In this document: positions 19,821 to 31,453 of the stretch, one piece after another
Position numbering within the stretch: the stretch's first letter is position 1
How the letters are laid out: the number at the start of each line of letters is the position of its first letter
Source: Symbiodinium natans
Lineage: Eukaryota > Sar > Dinophyceae > Suessiales > Symbiodiniaceae
Direction: 5' to 3'
DNA length: 64,000 nucleotides
Assembly (NCBI GenBank): GCA_905221605.1
Contig: CAJNDS010000253.1
Location: forward strand, 64,001-128,000
The notes under the pieces: generated by a model
Seen by the model: only the letters and a program-made list of their open reading frames with translations
The model's database searches: none
Told to the model about the DNA's origin: nothing
Translations under genes and position numbers: made by a program

Positions 19821-20756
19821 ACTATTTTCTTGGATGGTTCCAGATGCTTCCTCTAACGGCCAGGAATTAATTCTCACAGCTTAACTATTGGAAGAAGGAT
19901 CATCCAGTTCCAGTTTGCAAGCAATGGGCAGATATTTAGTCCTTGTGGCACACGAAAGCCGCACGAGAAACGACTCAGTGTAAGCCACTTCGTTTCACCA
20001 GCATGGCTGCCGTACGTTTTAAGGCATGCTTGAGAAACAGGAGCGCGTGTCCACATCAATGGCTGTGAAACCCGTACCTCCCTCTAGGACCTTGACGCTT
20101 TACTTGCTGGTTGTTGGTTTCAGGATATAGCGTTAGTGTCTACGAGTGCGTACGCAAATCGGATAAGGTTAGTTTTATAGCGTTCAGCGCATGCAAGCGC
20201 TTTGCATTCACGCGTGGCTGTTCACGTGAGGAGAACCAAAGCCCTTAGCCCTAAACCCTCGGACCCTAAACCCTAAACCCTAAACCCTCAACCCTCAACC
20301 CTAAACTCTAAACCCTAAACCCTAAACCCTAAACCCCCCAGCTCACGCAAAACAGCGCGAGCCTTCTTGCCAGCATCTTATTGACATCGTGGGCATGCGG
20401 GGTGCATGACGATTGAGCACGGCTCGAGGGAGAGCAAGGGTTTAGGGCTTGGGGTTTAGGGTTTAGGGTTTAGGGTTTAGGTTTAGGGTTTAGGGTTGAG
20501 GGTGTAAGACCCTGCCACCTGCGTCCGGAATCTAGAAGGCCAAGGGTGTGATGAGCCCTAAACCCTAAACCCTAAACTCTAACCCTAAACCCTAAACCCT
20601 AAACCCTAGACCCCAAAGCCTAAACACTAAACCCTGAACCCTAAACATGGTGGTGTCGTAAGTGCTTTCAGCGCCTGAAACGTAGCGTCGCGCACTGGTT
20701 GAGGGTTTTTTAGGGTTTCGGGTTTGGGGTTTAGGGTTTAGGGTTGAGAGCCAAGG
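19821..20756. other. Spacer after membrane-protein gene
   Basis: Unique sequence to about 20240, then mixed CCCTAAA and TTTAGGG stretches around short unique blocks. No gene supported. Confidence 0.5.
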
Positions 20757-20862
20757 GACTAAAGGAGGGACCCTTATAAGGGACCTTAGGGGTTCCTTGG
20801 GGGGCATCTAGTGGCTACTTGGGTACGTAGGGGCTATATAAGGTATATATTGGGGTTATATA
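20757..20862. mobile_element. MITE-like family G, copy 1
   Basis: GACTAAAGGAGGGACCCTTA, AAGGGACCTTAG and GGCTACTTGGGTACGTAGGG match the element at 53416-53560. Confidence 0.6.
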
Positions 20863-21056
20863 ACCCTAAACCCTAAACCCCAAACCAAACCCCAAACCCA
20901 AAACTGGCCCAAAACCCTAAACCCTGCCCACGACCCCCTTGTCGAGATACCCATAATTTACTAGGGTCCTGAGTGGTACCCCTATTCTCTTTTTTTTTCC
21001 GGTCAAGCATCCCGTGTACAATCTCCTATAAACAAGGAGTGGGCCCGGAGGAGATT

Positions 21057-21136
21057 TTAGGGTTTAGGGTTTAGGGTTTAGGGTTTAGGGTTTAGGGTTT
21101 AGGGTTTAGGGTTTAGGGTTTAGGGTTTAGGGTTTA
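21057..21136 (+). repeat. TTTAGGG array
   Basis: About 11 perfect units. Confidence 0.9.
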
Positions 21137-21237
21137 GGGGGCATCCAGTTGCTAGGCTCGACCTCCGCGACCTGGGCCTACCAGCAGGTTGGCTGCCTCG
21201 TTGCTGGGGTGGGAGTCGACGGTTTTATCATGGCTGT

Positions 21238-21290
21238 AGGGTTTAGGGTTTAGGGTTTAGGGTTTAGGGTTTAGGGTTTAGGGTTTAGGG
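21238..21290 (+). repeat. TTTAGGG array with 17-bp target duplication
   Basis: About 7 units between two exact copies of GGTTTTATCATGGCTGT (21221-21237 and 21289-21305). Confidence 0.85.
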
Positions 21291-21306
21291 TTTTATCATG
21301 GCTGTC

Positions 21307-21840
21307 TTCTGTTTGGCTCTTAGGACTTCCGATGTGTGTGACTCAATGAGGAGGCGAGAAGTGTAACTTGAAGAGCCGGTTCAGAAGGCAGCTAAGTTAT
21401 TGCTGAGAGGACATGATCTGTGGACTTCGAGGGTTTGGGGCCGGGGGGGTGGAAGGGAGGTAGGTTGCTTTTCTTAGAATTAGAAAAGGCGTCTTGTGTT
21501 TTTCTGCATTTCCAGGAGGTGGTTTTGCGACCTTTGGGGCAAAGCAGTTGCTCAACTGCCCTGGCTGGAAGCCTGTGCTCCGTACCTCCCTCCCACTCAA
21601 GCATGTGCGCAGTTGCTTTCACACTTGGGGTCTCACGGTAGAGTCTAGAGCTTAGGGTTTGATTTACATAAAGCTAAAGAGGTTATGGAGCCCCCAAACT
21701 ACCCACTTGAGAACGGCGAAGGCTGTGCATAGTCCGAAACTGGAAATTCGTAGTGTGATCTTCGCACTGCGACGTGCAACGCATGTCTCTGCCTACTTCA
21801 GACGGCAATCGGGCGATTTTCGCGCGATTTCAGGAGGGGG
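21307..21840. other. Unassigned unique sequence
   Basis: Upstream of the VWA-alpha-kinase exons; it may hold its first exons or 5' region, but I see no clear coding segment. Confidence 0.4.
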
Positions 21841-22011
21841 GTTTACGAAAATAAGGGATCCCCTAGTACAAACCCCCAAATAGTAGGATTCCATTACAAG
21901 AAGGACCACAATAGGGTACATCGGGATGTTCCCCTTATACGAACAGTCCTTAATAGGGATTATAGTACCCCTTATGATAATCCCTACGAAGGACTGCTAG
22001 TAGCAGGGGGA
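21841..22011. mobile_element. MITE-like families I and J side by side
   Basis: Family I piece: CGAAAATAAGGGATCCCC and CCCCAAATAGTAGGATTCC. Family J piece: GTTCCCCTTATACGAACAGT, CCTTAATAGGGATTATAGTA and AAGGACTGCTAGTAGCAGGG; J recurs at 35694-35790. Confidence 0.55.
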
Positions 22012-22119
22012 ACCCTAAACCCTAAACCCTAAACCCTAAACCCTAAACCCTAAACCCTAAACCCTAAACCCTAAACCCTAAACCCTAAACCCTATACCCT
22101 AATCTCGGAAAACCCCCAG

Positions 22120-25100
22120 GAAGAAGGCTTGGGTGTGGTTGAGTTCTACGACAGCGACGTGTCGGAAGGTGAGCTCGACGATGCAATTGGCGAGCTCCAA
22201 ACAGTAACTTAGTTTAGGGTTTTAGGGTTTTAGGGTTTCGGGTTTCGGGTTTAGGGTTTAGGGTTTAGGGTACCTATAGCCCAGAGTTGAACTTTAAACT
22301 TTTTGGGCTTCCTGATGTAGTAGGTATAGTAAAGTTTAACCTTTTTTCCCCTTGGTTATTGGAGAAGTAAGGTAAACGAACTTGCAAGCAGGGCGCCGGA
22401 AGACCGGCCTCGAAGCAGCCTGCCTTTTCATGTCATTTTTGTTGTGGATGCCAGCTCATCCATGGCAGCGCCAGATGTCAGTGGGCAGACGCGCTTGGCG
22501 GCGGTCTTTGATGCTTGCGCAGGGCTTGTTTGTCAACAGCAGCGAGAAGATTCTGCCCAGGCGGGTGACTGCTACACGCTGATCTCTTTCGACACCTCGG
22601 CGCAAGTCTGGTTCAAGAGGCAGGCGGCGCAAGAAGCCCAGCAAAGCATTCAAGATGTTCGTCATGGATTGCTGCCTGTGGTTCATGCAACCCGCTTTCA
22701 TGCCGCGTTCAAGAAGCTGGCAGAAGTCCTCGGCAGTGGGAAGAAGCCGGCGGAGGACGTGCGGGTGATTTTCCTTTCTGACGGCGCTCCACATCAAGGC
22801 AAGGGCCTAGGAGCCCGTGGCCACGATCGAACGGAGGCGGGGGATTCGAGTGCGGCAATGTTGGTGGAGAGCTTAGAGACAGAGCTTTTGGGAAGCCCCG
22901 CCGTCTGCGGCATCAAGCAGCTGTTGATGTACACAGTGGCCTTCGGCAGTGATGTTGCAGAGTTTGAGCGCTTCTTGAAACCCTTGTCAGAGCGCACTGG
23001 TGGCGAGCACTATGTCAGCAGCCTGAGCAATTTTGACTTGCGCCGGGCATTTGGCACGATAGGCTCGTCCATCACCACCACTCGCACCTCCGTGAGCGCA
23101 GCACCCATCGTTGGATCTCCGTGCCAACAGCGCTTCGACTCGTCCTCCACAGGCAAGACATGCGAGCGAACCTGCACCATCACGCGTCTTGCGCAGCTTC
23201 GCAGCCAAGACAAGCGTGCCGGGTTCTCGGACTACAGGCAGATACCCAAATGCCCCTATGCCGACGTCGTGGTTGACAGCATGCCCTTCGCCTGGGGTGG
23301 CATGCGCTTGGTGTACGGCTTGCAAGATGCCTGGAACAGAGACAAGTCTAGCAAGAAGCCTATTCAGATGGTTGCTAAGCGGCTCATTCGGAAGGAGCAT
23401 GCCACCTTCAAGGACATGCTGCCTTTTTGCCTTAGCACGGAGACGGCCATCATGTTTAGGACAAACTTCCACCGGGAGTTGAAAAAGCTTGGTGCAGAGG
23501 CCCAGATTTTCTTCGTTCCCTGCTACTTGTACAGCTACAGCCGGAATGGAACTTCCGACAAGAATTACTTCGTGGCTGAGCAGTACCTCGAGGGCGAGTT
23601 TGTCAAGTTCAACAGCAATAATGGCTACGTTAACGAGACTCATCCGTCCAGTGAGTTGATGCAGGCATCCGGTGTTAAGAAAGCAAGGCTTGGGGTACTT
23701 GCAGCGTTTAGGGGGTTTAAGGTTTAGGGGTCTTGAGCTGGCGTGGAGTTCGACTGCTTCACGTTGCTGGGTCTTTTTGGAATTTTGCGCCACAGGCCTT
23801 CAGTCACTACACCTTCGTGAAGAGCAAGGGCAAGCTTCTCGTCGTGGACCTGCAGGGGGCGCGCGGGCGGCGTGAGGGGTTGAGGGTTTAGGGTCCAGGA
23901 TTCAGGGGGCCTCGAAACCCCAGACCTACCATAGGGGTCAGAATACTCATACAAACACTCATACCACCCGAAACTTTATTTTAATTATTGTGGGCCCTAT
24001 ACTACATCTCGAAAGTATCTTGGGCTTCAGGGTCCGGGGTTCGGCGTGCGGAGCCCGCCCGGAGCGGCTTTGCATGCGTGCCAGGTGCCACGAAGGGCTT
24101 GGCTTAGGGTTCACATTCAGAGCAGAGTGACTACAGGAATCTCTAGTGCTTTAGAAGCGACGGCATGTTGAAGACAGACCCGAGAATGCTAATTAGCCTT
24201 CCTGAGTACCGAAGAAAAAAACACAGTCTTGAGAATCGCCTGCTTGGAGGTTCATGGTACTTATTAACCAATTATTATCACCGTACTTGTAACTGTACTT
24301 ATAGCCATATACGGGCACCAAAAGGGCTGAGAGGTGGGTTTAAGTACAGTTATAGTTGGTTAACAAGTACCATGAACCTCCAAGTGAGTCTATCGGTCAG
24401 CAACTCAAGAGTATGCACGAACCTCGCATCTTAAGCCCTAACCCAAAACCCGGAACCAGGCGTTGACACGTCAAAGCACATGAGTTCGACATGGGCAAGA
24501 CCAGTATTCGCTAATTGCTTAAGAACCACCCCCCAAAATAAAGCATTTTACTTATAAGGGCAATATGGGGAATAGCATTTTTGCTGTGTTTTTTTTGGAA
24601 GTTCTTAAGCAAATAGTAGGTAAGGTTGAGTCTCTTTTTCCTGGGAGGCCGTTGACAATGGCTGCCTCATGCTGACCGACCCCCAGGTGTTGAGCAGGGC
24701 CAAGTCAAAAGATCGAGTGCTCCTTGGGTGATCTGAGTTGAGGGGTCGATACCCGAGCCCCCTAAACACTAAACCCTAAACCCTAAACCCTAAACCCTTA
24801 ACCCTAAACCCTAAACCCTAAACCCTAAACCCTAAACCCTAAACCCTAAACCCTAAACCCTAAACCCTAAACCAACCTCAAGCCCTCAACTGCCCAGGTT
24901 CGGTCCCGGCGACTTGGGGTTCGACGGCCCCTTGCCAGCTGGCTGGGGGGGGGGGGGGGGAGGAGCAGGGTTTGGGGTTCAGGGTTTAGGGTTTAGGGTT
25001 TGGGGTTTGGGGTTTAGGGTTTGGGGTTTAGGGTTTGGGGTTCAAGGGTTTGGGGTTTGGGGTTTAGGGTTTGGGGTTTAGGGTTTGGGGTTCAAGGGTT

Positions 25101-26283
25101 TAGGGTTTAGGGTTTAGGGTTTGGGGTTTGGGGTTTGGGGTTTGGGGGGTTTGGGGTTTAGGGTTCGGGGTTCAAGGGTTTAGGGTTTAGGGTTTGGGGT
25201 TTGGGGTTTGGGGTTTGGGGTTTGGGGTTTGGGGGTTCAGGGTTTGGGGGTTTAGGGCTTGGGGGTTTAGGGTTTGCACTGACCTCTACGCCCTAAATCC
25301 TGACGTCTTGGGGCGTTGGCTGCTCCTGTGCCCGAAGAAGTAGAGCCCAGAATCCAAAACCCTACATCTATACCCGAAACCCTAAACACTAAACCCTAAA
25401 CCCTAAACCCTAAACTCTGAACCCTAAGCACTAAACATTTGAAGCTCTATGCCCGAAACTCGCTTTCGGGGGTGTAAGGCTGGAGGTCGACCCCCTTTTA
25501 GGCTTCAGACGTTTAGTTTGAGGCTTCAGGGTTTTCGGGCCAATGGTTTAGGGTTTAGGGTTTAGGGTTTAGGGTTTAGGGCTTTTAGGGTTTCAGTATT
25601 TAGGGGTTAAGGTGCTTAGGATTTCAGGATCTCGGATTTTGGGTTTGGGGTTGTGAGGGTTTAGGGTTTAGGGTGATTGTGCGCCCACAAGGCATGAAGG
25701 CGTTCTTTGCGACGCACGAGTGTGGGGAGACCTGCGTTGCCATGAAGCTCCTAGACGCTAAGCTGCATTGTGGGGTAGGGTTTAGGGTTTCGGGTTTAGG
25801 GTATAGGGTCTAGGGTCTAGGGCTTTGGGTTTTGGGTTTAGGGTTTAGGATTAGGCTAAACTTAGTAGAACCTAGGAGCCAAACCCTACACTGGACTGCC
25901 GTCCTTCTCGGTAGTTCCGGGAGCTCTGACCAAACATGCTTGGCTGTCTCCGAAAATCCGCTGGAGGGGGGGGCGTGTCCCGTATTCTTTTAGGGTTTAG
26001 GGTTTAGGGGCCCTCTAAGGTGCATTCTGTATTTGGGAGGGGTACCCGTATGTTGCCAAATGCCCGTTCGGGGTTGTACGTAAGGAGGTTTCAGACTCTA
26101 AACACCAAAGCCTAGACCCTAGATGCTTGTGGAAGGGCGGTGGATGCTCCGGAGACGGTGCCCTAACCCGAGAGTCCCCACGTGTTGAATCCATGGGTGC
26201 GACGCCCGGAGGAGAAGCAGAAGAAGTTTCAGCAAGACATGGAGCTTAAGCGTCGGCAGTGCGTGTACCTGGGCGTGTCATGA
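22120..26283 (+). CDS. VWA domain - alpha-kinase (atypical serine/threonine kinase)
   Basis: Inferred exons: 22120-22193, 22392-23664, 23796-23855, 24648-24697, 24898-24926, 25692-~25745 and ~26170-26283 (stop TGA). The long second exon opens with a von Willebrand factor A domain: FHVIFVVDASSSM carries the DxSxS metal-site motif. An alpha-kinase (VwkA/eEF2K-type) domain follows: GGMRLVYGL, VAKRLIRKE with the probable ATP lysine, YFVAEQYLEGEFVKFNSNNG, FSHYTFVKSKGKLLVVDLQ, TDPQVLSRFGPGDLGFDG and GMKAFFATHECGETC, the conserved zinc-binding end. VWA-alpha-kinases are known from Dictyostelium, where VwkA affects myosin II. The tail is basic (RRPEEKQKKF). Further 5' exons are likely. The last exon is less sure. 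Confidence 0.88.
23665..23795 (+). repeat. Alpha-kinase intron, GC-AG
   Basis: CAG|GCATCC...CACAG|GCC keeps the frame from SSELMQ into AFSHYTF. The flanking repeat is CAGGC. Confidence 0.7.
23856..24647 (+). other. Alpha-kinase intron containing MITE family B
   Basis: The non-coding stretch between DLQ and AVDNGCLML. It contains a family B element at 24243-24384. The inferred donor is GG (CAG|GGGGC). Confidence 0.6.
24243..24384. mobile_element. MITE family B, copy 3
   Basis: CTTGGAGGTTCATGGTACTT and AAGTACCATGAACCTCCAAG are exact 20-bp terminal inverted repeats. The interior has TTAACCAATTAT and its inverted partner ATAGTTGGTTAA. Confidence 0.85.
24774..24873 (+). repeat. CCCTAAA array in alpha-kinase intron
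   Basis: About 14 units, ending shortly before the acceptor CCCAG|GTTCGG at 24897. Confidence 0.9.
24940..25691 (+). repeat. Alpha-kinase intron of TTTAGGG/TTTGGGG variants
   Basis: A G-run at 24944-24961, then a block at 24966-25275 with a longer period (TTTGGGG/TTTAGGG/TTCAAGGG recurring about every 60 bases), then CCCTAAA and TTTAGGG stretches. Confidence 0.65.
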
Positions 26284-27240
26284 AGCGAGTTTGTGGCCTT
26301 TGATATGGCTGGGTTTGGGCGTTAGGGCTGGAGGTTCATGGTTTCTTGGTTTCTGGGTTTAGGGTGCAAGGATTTTGGGTTTAGGGTGGGGCAGCAAAGG
26401 GCTTATGGTTTAGGGTTTAGGGTTTAGGCTTTAGGGTTCAGGGTTTAGGGTTTAGGGTGATACGGCGTAGGGCTTACAACTCCCAGGACTCACAGGCCCA
26501 TAGCAGGTTCAGGAGGAATTTATGCTGTGCATTCCTTTGTTTGTTAGGGCCCACCGTAAACGATAACCCTAAACCCTGAACACTAAACCCTAAACCCTAA
26601 ACCCTAAACCCTAAACCCTAAACCCTAAACCCTAAACTCTAAACCCGTAACCCTAAACCCTAAACCCTAAACCCTAAACCCTAAACCCTAAACCCTAAAC
26701 CCTAAACCCTAAACCCTAAACCCTAAACCCTAAACCCTAAACCCTAAACCCTAAACCCTAAACCCTAAACCCTAAACCCTAAACCCTAAACCCTAAACCC
26801 TAAACCCTAAACCCTAACCATAAACCCTAAACCCTAGACCCTACCTAGACCCTAGACCCTAGACCCTAAACCCTAGACCCCACACCCTCAACCCTAAACC
26901 CTAAACCCTAAAACCCCTCAACCACAAGCCCTCAGGATATGCCTCAGCTCCGTACGCAGCACCTGCTTTCGGCCTTGTGGCCATTCCCTTGCTTGTGAGG
27001 ATCGGGGTTTGGGGACTTTCAACCCTAAACCCTAAACCCTAAACCCTAAACCCTAAAGCCTAAACACCCTGAGCCCCCTAAACCCCCTAAACCCCCTAAA
27101 CCCCCTAAACCCCCTAAACCCCCTAAACCCACCCTAAACCCACCCTAAACCCACCCTAAACCCACCCTAAACCCCCCCTAAACCCCCTAAACCCCCTAAA
27201 CCCCCTAAACCCTGAACCCTGAACCCTAAGGCGTTAGGAT
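26284..27240. repeat. Spacer with longest CCCTAAA field and CCCCCTAAA variants
   Basis: More than 30 CCCTAAA units at 26590-26815, CCCTAGA variants to 26880, then (CCCCCTAAA)n and (CCCACCCTAAA)n at 27060-27210. A short open frame at 26937-26998 (DMPQLRTQHLLSAL) after an AG is possibly an exon but is unsupported. Confidence 0.7.
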
Positions 27241-27731
27241 CTTAAATTTGGGATCTTCACGTCCGGGAGGCTGCCTGGAGGGCCCTCCTTCCCCGAATAT
27301 GGGTAGGTCTCTAAATGGGGGTCCCTTTTGGGAGTCCTTCGTTCACGAGTGTAGGACAAAAAAGGGACCCAAATTTGGAGAACTACGCATATCTACAGAG
27401 CAGCGTTTTGTTTTTCTTTGAAATGGTGCGGTTTCGAGATCAAAAGACTTGTTGGAGCTGACTAGGCTTCGGGTTTTACAAATTGGCAGTCTGCTATTTC
27501 AAGCTCTGACGCGGTGCTGGATTGCAACCTACTACGGCGGCATTTCGGGTTTCGGGTGTTATACTTATGTGCTACGCGTACTCGCACCTCGTGAAGGGCC
27601 CTATGCTAGCTTTGGTTCTTGAGAAGTGGACGGTCTTGCCAAAAAAAGGAATGCGGGTTTATGCCCTGAGCCTTCCTCCAACCTTGAGGGCAGGTTTGCG
27701 AGAAACCACAGGATTTGCGTGCGCGCCCGCC

Positions 27732-27872
27732 TAAAACAAGGAGAAGCAAAACAAACCGCCAGACCACCTGCCCACCCCTAGCCTGGGAAGCTAGCAGGCG
27801 CGCGCTAGCCTCGCCAGGGAGGACGCGCCTGCCCCAAGAGTTGCAGGCATGATCCAACACCCTCCAGCCACG
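27732..27872. repeat. Direct repeat, left copy
   Basis: AACAAGGAGAAGCAAAACAA...CCACCTG...GCCTGGGAAGCTAGCAGGC...GGCATGATCCAACA. The right copy is at 28472-28594, mostly identical. GCTAGCAGGCGCGCGCTAGC is a near-palindrome within it. About 600 bp lie between the copies, as in a short element with terminal direct repeats, but no coding capacity is recognised. Confidence 0.6.
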
Positions 27873-28471
27873 AGCGCGCAGCGACGCTTGAGGCGAGGGG
27901 ACCAATGCCTGAATGCATGCTATCTTCTAGAAGGATGCCGCCCGAAACCCCGCCCACAGCACCAGCAACCACACCCAAACAACTTTGGGCGTAGCGACTG
28001 GGATGGACAGAGGTGCACCCACCCATGCTGCCAAAGCAGACACGGAGCAGGCACCGGGCCCCCCACCTGCACGCACGGCAGAGCAGAGGTGCAACCAAGG
28101 AGAGAAGACAGCAATAATCGCGAAGGGCGCAGAGACGGAAAACCAGACCCCCCCCCCCACCCTGAGCGCTCACAGACGCTCTACGTAGGACCAAAATTAA
28201 TTAACCCACCTGCCCCCCACCGAGCCCTCTGGCGAATGCACGGAGACACAACAACCAACAAAACCCCCCGCCTCCCTCCACAGACCGTGAGCGCACCGGG
28301 CGCTCTGCCCGAGGGCTGCCCAGCAGAGGGCGGCTCTTAGCCTGTTTGTGCCCGCCTAAAACAACTGGGTCTTGGAGTACTATACTTTAATGTTGTTTTT
28401 GGTTCTGGTTTCCTATTATAGCAGCTTATACCTAAAAAGTATATCTTTTTTTTTCAGGGTCTACTCCAAAG
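27873..28471. other. Sequence between the two direct repeats
   Basis: Long frames exist on both strands but are low in recognisable motif and compositionally skewed (ACCC-rich). A family L repeat lies at 28420-28476. No gene called. Confidence 0.4.
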
Positions 28472-28594
28472 CTAAGACAAGGAGAAACAAAACCAACCGC
28501 CCAGCCACCTGTAGCCTGGGAAGCTAGCAGGCACGCGCTAGCCTTGCCAGGGAGGATGCGCCTGCCCTAAGGGCTATACAGGCATGATCCAACA
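28472..28594. repeat. Direct repeat, right copy
   Basis: Partner of 27732-27872; begins GACAAGGAGAAACAAAACCA and ends CAGGCATGATCCAACAGG. Confidence 0.6.
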
Positions 28595-28642
28595 GGATTT
28601 ACAGGACTATACCCTAGAGCCCTGAAGTCGTAAACCCTGCAG

Positions 28643-29866
28643 GATTGCGCCGTGGAGCTCATTGCCCGTGGGGAGAAATGCTCCCTCTGCCGAGTGGCCA
28701 TTGACCACTACGACAAGGCCATGTTTTTGTGTGGCGAGGGTTGATGCTTTAGGCTTTGGAGCTTAGGGTTGAGAGGGCTTAAGCGTGTTGAGGCTTTTGG
28801 TTTGGGCTTTAGGCCTTGTGTTATGGTGGCTTTAGTGTTTAGTTTTCCTGAATCCGTTTAGTCCATTGCCGGTTCTGGGTCTTCGGAGGTATCAGCACAG
28901 GTTCGCGGTTTCAGCGCAGATTTGGTGGGTGGCTTCTTTGTCTAGCTTGCCGGGGACTGTGGTCGTAGGTTTTAGGGTTTAGGGTACCCTGCCCAACAGG
29001 ACTCAGAGGTCTACAGATTTTCGAGCTTCAGGGCAGCTAGGTGTGGTGCAGATTTCGGGGTTTCATTTTGAGTTTCTCTTAAGGAAAGGCGTATGTATGT
29101 TTAATGTCGTAAGTATGTTTACCGTCAGAAAGGAAAGCATACCATGTACTTTGTGTCCCTCTGCCCTCAATCCTCGAACCATTAAACCCTAGAATGCAGA
29201 ACCTTAAGCCCTTTAGTCCCAGACCTGCAAGCCCGTACCCTGAATCTGAAGCCTCGAAACCCGAATTGGGTTTAGGGTTCAGGGTTTATACTGGGTTTCC
29301 TTGCTTCGGGCAGGGCAACTTCACCAAGACCTTCGTGCCGCCACGTGCACCGCAAAGCCGACCCAAGCGAGCAGTTGCTAAGCCGGGCGCCGGGTACCTT
29401 GGATGTTCTTGGAACCATATTGCCAATTCTTATTAAGGGTTTGGGGCAGTTTCGGGTTGCCATTGTTGCCATATTCAGGGCTGGACAGCTTCTTCCCTGT
29501 TCGGGCCTCAACTAGGAAGGACTAACATGCCATACTCCATTCCTGCCCCTAGATTTAGAAGGAAGTGCACCCAAGCACTCGAGGTACAACCAGCGCCTGG
29601 CCGCCGAGCTCGGCTGGCAGCCGGGGGGAGTCGGAGTCGGGGCAGTGCAGGACCTGCTCCTCCCCGCGAGGGCTCCTGCCCCCAAGCCGGCCCCCAAGGC
29701 CTCCCGGCGGCCTGCCCTCAACTTGCGGGCCTCCAGGCACATGGACCGGCCTGTCTTAGGCCACAGCAACTACAAGACGAACATCTGCGAGTTCTGGATG
29801 CAGGGTGAATGCAACCGTGGAAGCCAATGCACCTTTGCCCATGGCTTCCATGAGTTGCGCCGTTGA
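28643..29866 (+). CDS. Zinc-finger protein: C-x2-C segment plus C-terminal CCCH finger, 5' uncertain
   Basis: Inferred exons: 28643-~28730, 29314-29386 and 29562-29866 (stop TGA). The first gives VELIARGEKCSLCRVAIDHY, like the second half of a RING finger. The second gives NFTKTFVPPRAPQSRPKRAV. The third runs through HSRYNQRLAAELGWQPG and a Pro/Ala-rich basic linker to KTNICEFWMQGECNRGSQCT, FAHGF, a C-x7-C-x5-C-x3-H finger, which commonly binds RNA. The stop comes 5 residues later. The join at 29386 uses a GC donor (CCGG|GCGCC). The 5' exons are not located; the first two exons might belong to another gene. Confidence 0.6.
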
Positions 29867-31324
29867 CTCTGTGTTCGAGATCTGCCCGAGCCCCCCTCCC
29901 TCCGTCCTTTGGTGGTTTCCAAAATTGAGGTACCTGATTGGGGGTCGTTGGTGTAAGGGAATTCTACTATTTGGGGGTTTATTTTAGGGGTCCCCTATTT
30001 TCGCAAGCCCCCCATTCGCGATTGTATGGTGGGGGACTCGTATAGCATTGTACAGTTGAGTACACTTAGCTTGCATGCGCTTTAGGAGCTTCATGACTCG
30101 ATGGCCGTGTTCAAGAGAAAAGTGATGCTCACTTGAGTGACTGCTCTGCTGCTTTCAGGGTTTGGGCTGTTTGTGGCTCCCTCCAGCTATAGTTAGTTGT
30201 TGAGAGTCAGCACAAAGGCTTTAGTTGCTTCTGGAGTCAAGGGTTCCCGGCTGCAGTTGCTCCTCGCTGCAAGCATGCGAAAGCACGAAGGGCCGCAGCA
30301 AGAATACAGCAGACCGATGCATGCAATTCAGAACAGTGCAAACCTTCGGTGCTCCCCAGCACTCCGCTCCCCCCCTCCCCCTCCCCCTCCCATTGTTTCG
30401 GAACTTTCACACGCGGATAATCTGAGGATTCCGAAGGCCTTCATAGGCAGAGATCTATGTTCGACTCACTACGATTATGTGCGCGGCCTCGGCCATGGCG
30501 CGTTCGGCTGACACCACCCCACGTGCCTCCGCAAGGCTGGCTGTTGGTTCTACTGGCTGTAGCTAGGCAGGACCTTGGGGGATATGGTCTGTTTTCCCTT
30601 ATTGGGGTTCAGAGGCTCAGATTTTCGAATCTTGTTCAGAAGGTTTACGGGGCAAGCCTAGGCAGCCTAGGCAGCTTTTGGATCATGGGCATGCCCAGAC
30701 GAAGGGGTGTAGGGTTTAGGGTTCATGGGGGTCTGTTCGGGGTTTCATGGGGGCGAAAGGGCAAGAAATGAGGCGGCGCGGTATGGGGGAGACGCCAGTA
30801 CCTCCTAATTTCGCAAGCTGCAGGTTTACATACAGTAGGGCTTAGACGCCATACTATAAGGGGCTGATTAATTTTAGTAGGGACCCTAATCGCAAACGCT
30901 CGGGAGGGAAGGACACTGGACGACCCCGCAGATCTCCAACAATCATGGAAAAGTTGCGACTGCAGTACAACGACCATGGCAATTTGCATTGACTTTCAAG
31001 GTGGAATTGCCTGAGCGGCATTAACAGGCAAACCGTGCAAACGAGTGTCTCTAGCCCCGGCAACCTTGAACCCTGAACCCTAAATCACGCAGAGGCCTGA
31101 TTGCGCATGCCCGTGTGCAGGTGCTTGAGCAACAGCACGGTATGAAGCTTATATTGCTTGTGACAGATTGTGTGCGCGTGCACATGCCAGCGGGCAGACA
31201 TCGCAAGGATGTGCAGACCCTGAACATGTGTTGATTCGTTGAGGTATATTTTGGTAATCCTAAGACCCGAATTAAACCCTGCACCCTCAACAAACAGGCG
31301 CAGCAGAACTCCAGAGTGTCGCAT
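29867..31324. other. Spacer with a family I element
   Basis: A family I copy lies at 29915-30018 (AATTGAGGTACCTGATTGGG ... TTCTACTATTTGGGGGTT ... CCCTATTTTCGCAAGCCCCC) and a diverged one near 30785-30900. The rest is unique sequence; no exon is convincing. Confidence 0.5.
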
Positions 31325-31434
31325 ACCCTAAACCCTAAACCCTAAACCCTAAACCCTAAACCCTAAACCCTAAACCCTAAACCCTAAACCCTAAACCCTA
31401 AACCCTAAACCCTAAACCCTAAACCCTAAACCCC
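31325..31434 (+). repeat. CCCTAAA array just upstream of WD40 start
   Basis: About 15 units ending about 20 bp before the WD40 ATG. The 5' UTR or promoter would have to lie in or beyond it. Confidence 0.9.
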
Positions 31435-31453
31435 TCGTCCCTGGGTCTTCGCG

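Noticed and set aside
22987-23793. 268-codon minus-strand frame
   Set aside because: It lies antisense to the alpha-kinase exon, whose + strand frame carries clear family motifs.
26590-26815. A chromosome end (true telomere)
   Set aside because: Arrays are interstitial, in both orientations, with genes on both sides.
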